Below are positions 55,609 through 64,000 of a DNA stretch of 64,000 nucleotides, piece after piece; within the stretch, counting starts at the first letter, position 1, and each line of letters begins with the position of its first letter. The notes under the pieces were generated by a model, which was given only the letters and a program-made list of their open reading frames with translations, was not told the DNA's origin and made no database searches. The stretch is from the NCBI RefSeq assembly GCF_000276665.1, contig NW_004955418.1, positions 6,004,541 through 6,068,540 of the forward strand. Direction: 5' to 3'. This DNA is from Chinchilla lanigera. Lineage: Eukaryota; Chordata; Mammalia; Rodentia; Chinchillidae. The translations under genes were made by a program, and so were the position numbers.

Positions 55609-58338
55609 AGGAACAACCTGAAGAGTATTATATTAAGGAAGATACAATAGCACAGAAGGCTCAGGAAGTCCTAAGTCGGAATGGGCCAAGAAAGGGAACA
55701 TATAGTATTGGGGTGATGCAAAGCCACTGACTAGCTACACTCTTTGGGGAAAAAAATTATTGAGTTGTATACATTTTTAAAAGAATCCATTTTCATAAAA
55801 GACGTAATCTCACTCTGTAGAATCAACCCCATAATTTCCTCCTGATACTCACATTCTTATTGAAGTATTTGTCAAGTACATTGTGTACATATACACCATT
55901 TTTGTTGTTGGAAGGGGTTGCTTTTATTAGGAGAAAAAAAAACTAGCGTAAAATCTGAGTGGGTGGGTAGAAAAATATACTGAAGCAAAGGGCCTTCTGG
56001 AGTGTCCTCTATTTTATCTCAGAAGCCCAGGACCCCTGCAAAAAGAGAAAAAAAAGGCAAAAATTCATAATGGCTGCATAAAGTTCACATTTTATTTTGC
56101 TTTTCCTTCTAGCAGATATTGACTTGGATTTTTAGTGAGAATAAACTTGCATTCATGATTCACATTTTAAAATCTCTAGGGCATTGACTAAGAAACACAT
56201 AAACAGATTTTCATTTTCACAGCTTTGGATCAGCCAACACAATTGTGCCCTCTAGCCTACGAAGTCTGTACTGCAAAGGCTCTTTTAACAGGTTTTGCTT
56301 CAGCTTTATCCTTCTCAATTTTGGTTCTTAAATTCAAACGTCATTAACAGTATGGTACAGATTCACAGAGACTTTTCCCGGTGTAAGTAAAGCAATCTCA
56401 TTTTGGCATATAAACATGGCCATTGTGAGGTTCATATGCCCTCTCGTTCCGCCAGAAAAAATTAATTATGTACATATTTGTCCTCATATTTTAAAAAGTT
56501 TACATATTATAGAAAACAATAGACCCTAAAATATTGCTAGGTAGGAAGTCATCTATCATTTCCTAATAAGGGCACATGATTAAATTCCTAATGATAAATT
56601 AAGGAAGTTGCCTGCCTGACCTTCATTAACCATCTGCCATTTAGGGTACTGATATTTTAAGAGATGTATTTTATGAAGTTAAAGCCACTGTGGCATTTAA
56701 AAATACTTTGATTTGATCTATTTTGACTTCTTTTCTGAGGAAATCAAGGCTGGAACTCTGAGAACACATTCTATTTGTTTATTTGTTCCTTTTATTCCGG
56801 TGTGTCTCGTCTGCATGCTAGAATACACCTCACCTTGCAAAGAGCTCATTAGTGGTTTTCAAGAACAGGCATTTCGATGCCTTTAACTGAATTTTATTTT
56901 TCCCCTTTGATTCTGAAATAGTGCATGTATTTGAACATACTAACAACGCTGTGGCCAAGTCTCCTTCATAGAGATGGAATTCGGATTCATTGTCAGTTTA
57001 TTTAAAATCCGTTTCTAGTTGGATTGGATCATTACTAATGCCTCTGATCAATTGCAATCCGTGGCCGAGACAGAAAATGGTATTGAGAAGAGACTTTCGT
57101 CAGCCTGAGTTTATTTCATGGACAAAGACAAATAAATGGCTCATTTTAGCCAGGGAGACCAAGGGAGGGCGAGGAGGCAACACTAAAATGTTTCCAGCGC
57201 TCTGGGAAATGAAGCAGGAGGATAGAAAAAAAAAGAAAGAAAGAAGAAAGAGAAGGTAGAGGAGAAAGGGAGGAAGTGGAGGAAGAAATTGCTTATTGAT
57301 TTAATTATTCTTTTGCCTTGTATCCACTCACAGCCACGAGGCTGCCACAAACCATGTTCCTGGCTTGGTGGTTCTCTGTAGGGCTCTCTTTCTCTTAATT
57401 TTGTTCCCATTACCTTAAATCTTGATTATCTTTCTCTGCTATGCCTCTTTACTCTAAAGCCAGACTGGCTTTTGTTTCGGGTTGCTCTTTGCAGTTCTGT
57501 GTATTGGAACCCATGGGCAAGTGATACTATTTCTACTTTGGCCAGGTCACCAGGGGACCAGGTCCTCACTTTGGTTTTCTGGGGGGAAATATTGGGGAGG
57601 TTTGGAAAAAGCTGGCCAAAAAGAAAGCTGTGCATATGAAAGTGGCCCTCTATTTTATCAGCTCCCTGGGTGTCCTGCTCTGTGACTAAGAATTGAAATG
57701 AATTTTATTTTCCTCTTAGAATCCCTTGTGTGGTTCCCTCATAAGGCACAAAGCAGAGATGACCACCCCTGGCCCGGAATGCATCTCCACGTGGGTTACC
57801 TCTGAGCCTCTTTCCTCACTTATAAACTATGTAGCTTTGAAGGATTTGATATCCGAAGGATTTGATATCCAAAGGATTAGCTATCTAAACTCCCTAGCAC
57901 ATTATGGATCTGGCCTATATTAGTTATATGGTAGTATTTTTTTTTCTTTAACAAGACGTATCCTAAGATCCCATCTAACCACTTATCAAATGAATGGCAC
58001 CATAAACCCATTGTAAATTGTATGTTACGTATAATAAGTGAGTGTCTTACCACACTAGCTGTGATTCAGCATCAACTTATAGAACAAATTCTTCCTGGCA
58101 TTTCTAGTTGAACTACTTCATTTAAGTAATTCACAAAATTTGGGCAGATACGACTCATTTTAGATTGTTAAAATATTATTCTAATAAAATTCTTCAGTGA
58201 AGAAGTGCTTATTCATTACATATAATTCAGTGGACTAGTTCTTTCAACTTCAATTGGAAAAGCATCAGGAAAACAACTTGTTTCTTCTGTTTCCAATGAA
58301 TCTTTTCACAGTTCTTCCCCATTAACATCTTAAAAAAT
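55609..58338. other. Longest repeat-poor block, about 2.7 kb
   Basis: No SINE, LTR or LINE was recognised, apart from purine-rich simple sequence at 57220-57290 and a 16-base tandem duplication at 57839-57870. The 89-codon + frame at 56990-57259 runs into the purine tract and has no recognised domain. Such an absence of insertions is compatible with conserved noncoding sequence, but that is inference. Confidence 0.45.
57839..57870. repeat. 16-bp tandem duplication
   Basis: GAAGGATTTGATATCC occurs twice head-to-tail, followed by a partial third unit (AAAGGATTA). Confidence 0.9.
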
Positions 58339-58352
58339 AAAAAGAATGACAA

Positions 58353-58643
58353 AGGGGCTGGGGATTTAGCTCAGCGGCAAAAAGCGCCTGCCTGGCAAGC
58401 GCAAGGTCGTGAGTTCGGTTCCCGGTACCGGAGAAAAANNNNNNNNNNNNNNNNNNNNNNNNNNNNNNNNNNNNNNNNNNNNNNNNNNNNNNNNNNNNNN
58501 NNNNNNNNNNNNNNNNNNNNNNNNNNNNNNNNNNNNNNGGATTTAGCTCAGCGGCAAAAAGCGCCTGCCTGGCAAGCGCAAGGTCGTGAGTTCGGTTCCC
58601 GGTACCGGAAAAAAACAAAAAAAAAAAAAAAACCAAAAAAAAA
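58353..58643 (+). mobile_element. ID-like SINE, apparently duplicated around an N gap
   Basis: Two near-identical sense copies (58353-58438, and 58539 to about 58610 plus A tail) flank the 100-N gap. The second starts abruptly at GGATTTAGCTCAGC. The outer flanks AAAAAGAATGACAA (58339-58352 and 58644-58657) match over 14 bases, exactly as for one insertion event. GGCAAAAAGCG subtype. Confidence 0.9.
58439..58538. other. Assembly gap, 100 N
   Basis: Exactly 100 N, the common placeholder for a gap of unknown size. The open frame that seems to cross it has no meaning. Confidence 0.98.
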
Positions 58644-58657
58644 AAAAAGAATGACAA

Positions 58658-59456
58658 CCTGAAACATGCTTCTCACATTCATCTGTGATACTGTGTGGTT
58701 AATAGTCCAGCTTTGCATTTACATGGAGCCAGCTGTCAAAGATGGCACCACGGGGAATCCACTATAATTTTAAAACATGTTGCAAAGTCACATATGTCTA
58801 TAAATCTAAATTCACCAGAATGGTTATGGGAACCTATCATCACCAGATTTGAAAATAAATCCTTTATTGCTTTCATTTTGAACCTCACCTTTTCCTTGAC
58901 TCAAATTATCTTTATCAGATAATGGATGAGGGGGCTCATAATGAGTGAACAGGTTTCCAAGAGCAACCTCTTGGAAATCTAACTTAAAATTCTTGTCAGA
59001 AACATGTGGGACCGGCAGGACAATTTTTTCTGTTCCTCTGAAGAAAAATCTCCTTGACCTAACTAATATCTGTGATATCTTATAGTTAACTTGTATTGAT
59101 GACACCAGTAAAAAAGCATGAATTCATTTAATAAGTGCAGATTAAGAAATTTAAATCCATATAGATTGCCAACCATAAGAATGTCCTCATTCCATCTACA
59201 TGCAGCAAAGATTGGCATGTCCACCTACAACACTATCTCTACATGCTGGATTAAAAACCATTTTTAGAATCATATATGAGATAGCTCTGAGGTTTATTAA
59301 AAGAGAGGGGAAAATGGAATTCAGGTCAAACATTTTCCCATCAGTTCCTAAAAAGTCAGTGCAGTCACTATTAATGAATTTGATGACTTTGGGTTATAAC
59401 TATGTAAATCATAAGCCTCTGTGCTTAAATATTGCTGAGAAAAAGCTTAAATTTTT
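58658..59456. other. Unassigned sequence
   Basis: No repeat or gene recognised. Confidence 0.45.
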
Positions 59457-59466
59457 AAGTATACAT

Positions 59467-59654
59467 CTTATTTATTTATTTATTTGTTTGTTTATTTAAC
59501 TTTTTTGTGTTTGTTTTTTGAGACAGGGTTTTGCTATGTAATCCAGGCTGGCCTTGAACTCACTATGTAGCTCAGGCTGGCTTCGAACTTGCAGTGATCC
59601 CCTGCCTTAGCCCCCTGAGTGCTGGGATTACAGACATATGCCACCACCCCTGGC
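59467..59654 (-). mobile_element. B1-like SINE with (TTTA)n tail
   Basis: Antisense copy with (TTTA)n tail, TTTTGAGACAGGGTTTTGCT, TAGCTCAGGCTGGCTTCGAA, GTGCTGGGATTACAGACATA. Duplication AAGTATACAT at 59457-59466 and 59655-59664. Confidence 0.95.
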
Positions 59655-59663
59655 AAGTATACA

Positions 59664-59692
59664 TTTTAAAAGTAAATGTAAAGTAATATTTA
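59664..59692. repeat. 29-bp dispersed direct repeat, copy 1
   Basis: Begins TTTTAAAAGTAAATG and ends AAGTAATATTTA; identical to 60387-60415. It starts at the edge of the B1 duplication. Confidence 0.95.
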
Positions 59693-60219
59693 GACGGAAT
59701 TTAAGCATTCCTGTAGCATTGCCCACTCTCATTCCAAACCGTAGAATAGTTTCTTAATACAGAAGGGATAAGAGGACTCAAATTCTCAAACTTTCCTCGA
59801 CTTCAACAGTTTTGTGTGTGCATGTACAGTATAATATTTCATACTTTCTAGAAGTACATCCAGTGCTGAAGTACAACCTATACATATAATCACCAATATT
59901 GGTCACAATGAAGTATAAATTTAATTACTTGAGATATTTTTATTCTGAAGCTAGTTGTGGTTATTTAAACTTTTGTTATATATCTGTGGAATTAAATATG
60001 CAAATATATATAAATATACAGAATTCCTTAATATGCAAAGTCAGGTTTTTTTAGAAAGTAAAACTAAATTTTTTGTAGTTAAAAATAAAGTTAAGGAAAA
60101 AAAATAAGAAAAAAATAAATAAATAAATAAAGTTAAGGGAACTTGAGCATGTTCCTTAAGCCTTCTTGGGCTTCCTTAACCTCGTCTGTAAAGTGGGCAG
60201 AAAAATACTTCCATGTGGG
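59693..60219. other. Unassigned AT-rich sequence
   Basis: Contains A/T-rich simple sequence (60090-60130, AAATAAATAAATAAA) and a short MIR-like word CTCGTCTGTAAAGTGGGCAG near 60181. No gene. Confidence 0.4.
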
Positions 60220-60386
60220 AGTGCTAGAGCAAACAGAAACACCAAAACAATACCCAGGATTTGGAGGCAGATTTATTTATGTCAACGGGCACTGATCAGG
60301 ATCAATCCCAGAATGTCAGGCCCTGAGCTCTGGTGGTCTAGGGCTTATATGGAATAAGCAAGGAGGAAGCACAGAGGCAGAATGGC

Positions 60387-60415
60387 TTTTAAAAGTAAAT
60401 GTAAAGTAATATTTA
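60387..60415. repeat. 29-bp dispersed direct repeat, copy 2
   Basis: Perfect copy of 59664-59692, here within the ERV-linked left part. Confidence 0.95.
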
Positions 60416-60495
60416 TGGATTGGTTTACGCAATTGTGGATTGGTTTACACAGTGTGTATCATAGTGACCAGTTATGCATCACAGTGACCAGCCAT
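60414..60495. repeat. Short tandem repeats near the ERV end
   Basis: TGGATTGGTTTAC occurs at about 60416 and 60436, and ATCATAGTGACCAG / ATCACAGTGACCAG at about 60459 and 60478. Each pair is imperfectly tandem. Confidence 0.85.
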
Positions 60496-63400
60496 TTCTA
60501 GGGTACAGAAGCAAATGGAACTGCAACAGGAACCATGACTGGGCAACTGAGCACCGTGATGTATACTGGCTGTGGTGGGCCATTTTCTGTTACATTTCCC
60601 TCCTCTTTTAGTTCCCAGGCAAATCTTTGCTGGGCATATTACATGTGATCTTCTGAGACAAGGCTTAACTAGAAGCAATAATATTAGCATTGTCACTAGC
60701 CAAGGTCCCCAATATTGTCTCAGTTTTTTCCTAAGTTGCTCTTAGGAAGAGACAAAATTTAGGCCTGTCTCTACTGTAACACTACTCTGGCAAGGTGGTG
60801 AGGGAATTAACCTGATCTAGGAGAGTGTCCAATGTGCCTTTGATGCTCATCAAATCTTGGTGTTTGATTGATTGTTCTATTCTCTTGAGGCAAGTATCCA
60901 TAGAGTTTAAGGTAGAAAATACAGCTAGCAGAGGGGAGGGAAGTAAGAACTGGGGTAAACAACCTGAAAAGACACAGACATCAAGGGGAATAGGTATGGA
61001 GCGATCCTGTGAATGATGTCCTCAGGCTTCAGCCTTGTGTGGACTGATTGGCATATAGAGTGAGCACAGCAGGGTTTTGAGTGCACTGTCTCTTCAGAGT
61101 GCACCTCGAGGAGCTGTCCACATAAAGTTTTCAATAGATCTAAGTCTGGATTTCTGAAACTTATAGAGGTAGTTCATATGTACCTGGGTTATATGTGTGT
61201 ATAGGAATGTCTACAGATATAGATGGTCTTTTAAACTAGTAACAAGTTACATGTTTTATTTAATCTAGTTTTTGAGTTACCTCTTCTACAAATGTAGGCC
61301 CTTTGTCACTGTCAGTGATCAAGGGTAGGCCATACCTAGGGATGATTTTTCATAGCAGGACCATGTAAACTTCTGTTGTCTTCTCGGTGTGTGTAGGGAA
61401 TGGGATCAGAGCTGGTGACAGAGACACTGAAGTCTGAGCTGCCTGCAGGGTTAGGAGTGCCAGCATAGTGGCTTGAGCTTGCAGAACATATGATGGGGGC
61501 AGGTCTGGTGGCTGGGGTTGATTCAGTCAGCTGGATCCCTGAAGAAGGCTTAGGCCTCCAGACTGGGTTATTTTGCATATTTGGCAAGTTTCCTAATGGC
61601 AGTAGGAAGCAGTTTGCTGTGCAGATCATCCCTGCTGGAAAGTTTTGCCCAAAATAGTTTCATCCAAGGTGACCACAGCATATCTAGCCTGTCAGACTTC
61701 ATTCCTAACAGAGGTACTTCCGTCTGTAAACAGGGTGTACTCAGCATCTGTCAGGGGTCCATTTTTAGAACAGTTCATCCCAGTACAGCATGTGGTACCT
61801 GGACAGTTAGGTCTTGGTCTAAGGTGAGCTTTTCATCTTTCTTGACCAGAAGGATAGTGTCTGTTAGAGTATGGAGGCAAAGAGGGGAGGCAGCCCTTAG
61901 CAACCAGATCTAAGTAGTTGCACACTTAGGCCACTGGGCACTCCCAGGGACTGACAGTCTGAGTAAGCATCATTGTTTTTGTGAACTTAAGGATCCAGAT
62001 TCTGCAGAAGCCAGCAGCTCTAAGAAATTTGTGAAGTTTTTCCTTGAAATCAGTTTCTGCCAGATATTGCAGCAGAATTTTGTGTCTTCTCAGCAGGTGG
62101 CTTGAGTGTCATTAATCAGAAGTATTTTTTCAAAGAGAAAATAAGTTTTTTGAACCTCTGGGAAGCTGAGTCGAGGTCAGTTGGCTTTTGAGTCAAGAAC
62201 TGGGGTCTTTTCATTTAAATGCAAAGAGGGGCTGGCTGACAGGAGCCTATTGAAGGCAGAGGAAGGCAATTTTTAGGTCCAGGCATAGGTACCAGCAGGC
62301 TTTGGGTGATAGGCAACGTATATGGGGGGCAATCATGGTGTCATTGGTATCTTGGAGGTCTAGAACTAGCTTTACAGGCAAGAGAGGTATAATTTTAGTA
62401 GTTTGACAGTCTATAGGCATTTTGCAGTTTGAAATCTCATTTTTTCTTTTCTCAGGGGACAGTGATGGCTAGGGCTCCCCCTCAAATAGTCAGAGAATTC
62501 TTAATCCTTATGGCAATTGAGTCCAAGTGAGCTGGCCTTTCTCCTCAGGATTTTCCCAGTTGAAAGGGCTTACAGGAGGAACTCATAGACAAAGGCATCT
62601 TTTAACAGTCCCAAAAGGGTGTACAGGTCGGGAACCACAGAATGCAAGGTGATGGCTGCATTGCTGACAGCACGGAGATCTTGCCCAAGGTGATTAACAG
62701 TCTATCAGGCTGACTTGTGGCTGGATGCCTGTTTGTGCTTCTACTGACATCTGACAGCAATGAGGGGCAGGGTCATGTAAGGCAGCATAGTTGATGGCCA
62801 GGACTGGGGGCAAGTCATTAGTTCCTACCTCTAGGAGGAGAGTTTTTAAAATTTCAGGATTGCAGTTATCTATCTCAGGCTGATGGAAGTGTCATCTTTC
62901 TCTCAGGGAAGAGTTGAAGCTGAAAGTACAGGGTTAAATGAGAGAGAGGCTGCTTGGCTTGGTGTAAACGAGACTTGTAACTTAAAGAGGAGGTGTCTTC
63001 CCAGAAGTGGTATGGGGACTGGATTCCACAGGAGATGTTCTCCCAGGCTGCAAGTTTGTGCCTGGCAGAAGGGTGAGAGACAAGAGTCCTAGTTGTCCTA
63101 GTGATGGTACTATGGACTCCCACAGGCCCAGCTGAAGAAAGGAGCCCGGTCTGGCCTAGTCTGAGCCTGTCAGACCAATGCAAGCATTGTCATCTGATCC
63201 AGGTTGAACCTTTTGTGAGTTCTTATTTTTTTTAACCTGAATGGACATTTTTCTTTTTAGTGCCTATAATCCTTATACTTCATAGCCAGAGGCTATGATC
63301 ATCTATCAGACTGGATTTTCTTATGGACATCAGGTGCTTTTCTTTTATCAGTTTTTTGGGTAACAGTGGTTAGTGTATTATTCCTTCAGCTGTGATAGGT

Positions 63401-63683
63401 TACTCCAGACATGGCCTTTGTAAATCACTGTTGAAAATAAGTAACCAGCATCCTCCTTTCAGTACTGTTTCAACTCAGACACTTCTGTCATCCTACGCCT
63501 GCCATTCCCCTTTCCTTTGTCCTGTCGTTGAATTTTCCAGTTAACACAGGGACCCCTAAAGGATGCTAAAGAAAGTCTTGTGTGTGGAGTATAGATGCCT
63601 GGTTCTTGCTCAGAGGAACCCCTTCATTCTACCTTGCATGTCCCAGAGATTTTGTTTTGGTTTGGTTTTTGTCTTGGCTTTTT

Positions 63684-63844
63684 TTGTTTGTTTGTTTGGT
63701 CTTTTTGAGACAGGGTCTCACTATGCAGTTCAGGCTGGCCTTGAGCTCACTTTGTGGCTCAGGCTGGTCTCAAACTCACAACAATCCTCTTGCCTCAGCC
63801 TCTTGAGTATTGGGATTTCAGGCGTGCGCCACCATGCCTGGCCG
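63684..63844 (-). mobile_element. B1-like SINE
   Basis: Antisense copy: T/G tail, TTTTTGAGACAGGGTCTCAC, TGGCTCAGGCTGGTCTCAAA, TATTGGGATTTCAGGCGTGC, CACCATGCCTGGCC. Confidence 0.93.
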
Positions 63845-64000
63845 AGAGTGCTCTTATGTTCATTTATCATTAGCTACCTCACTCATCTATCCTCTGGATC
63901 TCTATCATCCTTCACCTCCTATTCGCTCTCAGCAAATTATCCTGTCTCCAGTTACACCTGAAAAATGGAGACCCCGAAGCAAGTGCTCAATTTCCTACCT
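63845..64000. other. Unassigned window end
   Basis: Pyrimidine-rich sequence with no recognised feature. Confidence 0.4.

Larger units (their letters stand above)
60220..63550 (-). mobile_element. Decayed class I (gammaretrovirus-like) endogenous retrovirus
   Basis: Read on the - strand, pol domains occur in the right order. An RT remnant lies near 62290-62340 (a LDLK.AF motif), an RNase H start with TLFTDGS near 61710-61740, and an integrase core with a GLPL..DSD.GP.FV motif at about 61275-61330. Stops and frameshifts break every domain, so it makes no protein. The spacing of RT, RNase H and integrase is compressed, implying deletions. The left part (60220-60500) has an antisense AATAAA signal (TTTATT at 60271-60276) and short direct repeats and may hold LTR sequence, but no clear LTR pair is visible. 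No env gene was recognised. The exact family is not asserted. Confidence 0.75.

Noticed and set aside
58322..58657. 111-codon - strand frame with many X residues
   Set aside because: It crosses the 100-N gap and consists of SINE sequence read twice.
60414..60495. CRISPR-like array
   Set aside because: Only two imperfect units of each of two short words; mammalian context; no spacers of constant length.
63563..63961. 132-codon + frame
   Set aside because: Mostly the antisense B1 at 63684-63844, which gives a recurring open frame (ETGSHYAVQAGLEL type) in many copies.
1..64000. A novel multi-gene or defence-type system
   Set aside because: No operon-like gene cluster, no bacterial features and no conserved gene neighbourhood; the window is a mammalian repeat landscape.

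Overview
This is repeat-dense nuclear DNA from a placental mammal, almost certainly a rodent. It carries about 25 copies of a B1-like (7SL-derived) SINE with the rodent-type internal duplication, and about 15 copies of a short ID-like SINE derived from a tRNA, with A and B boxes. Older B1-dID dimers and many MaLR LTRs, L1, L2, MIR and hAT remnants are also present. The ID-like consensus here (ending in a GGTACCGG-type 3' end) is not the mouse/rat ID sequence. Together with the B1-dID dimers it points outside mouse/rat, perhaps to the beaver/gopher/kangaroo-rat side (Castorimorpha) or the squirrel side. That assignment is inference and is not proven by the sequence.

No complete protein-coding gene is visible. 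Three places may belong to genes: (1) an 87-base segment at 4340-4426 bounded by excellent splice signals on the + strand; (2) a strong CpG island at about 12140-12830 with two NotI sites, an NRF1-like site, Sp1-type boxes and a strong-Kozak ATG; (3) a 228-codon open frame on the - strand at 46105-46791, whose central part ends in a good 5' splice site. Everything else reads as intron or intergenic DNA.

Layout. 0.7-2.9 kb: an old inverted L1M with a MaLR LTR inside it, next to a second LTR. 6-8 kb: MaLR LTRs and B1. 9.4-12.1 kb: ID-like SINEs, MIRs, a solo LTR. 12.1-12.8 kb: CpG island. 13-17 kb: L1 3' ends, one nested in an older L1M. 21.6-22.6 kb: an L1 with a textbook twin-priming inversion. 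23.9-28.0 kb: an old + strand L1 with its 5' UTR, an ORF1/ORF2 internal deletion and nested SINEs and an LTR. 30.8 kb: a U2 snRNA fragment. 36.7-39.4 kb: a 2.7-kb 5'-truncated L1 on the - strand. 44.6-45.4 kb: an L2. 54-55.6 kb: LTRs. 58.44-58.54 kb: a 100-N gap lying inside a SINE. 60.2-63.5 kb: a decayed class I (gammaretrovirus-like) endogenous retrovirus on the - strand with RT, RNase H and integrase remnants. 55.6-58.3 kb is the longest repeat-poor stretch.

The genes do not form a pathway. The window is mainly a layered record of retrotransposition. I found no evidence of a novel multi-gene system. The best leads are the candidate exons and CpG island, the L1 3'-UTR repeat-unit variation, the twin-primed L1s, the ERV, and the probable assembly artefact at the gap.
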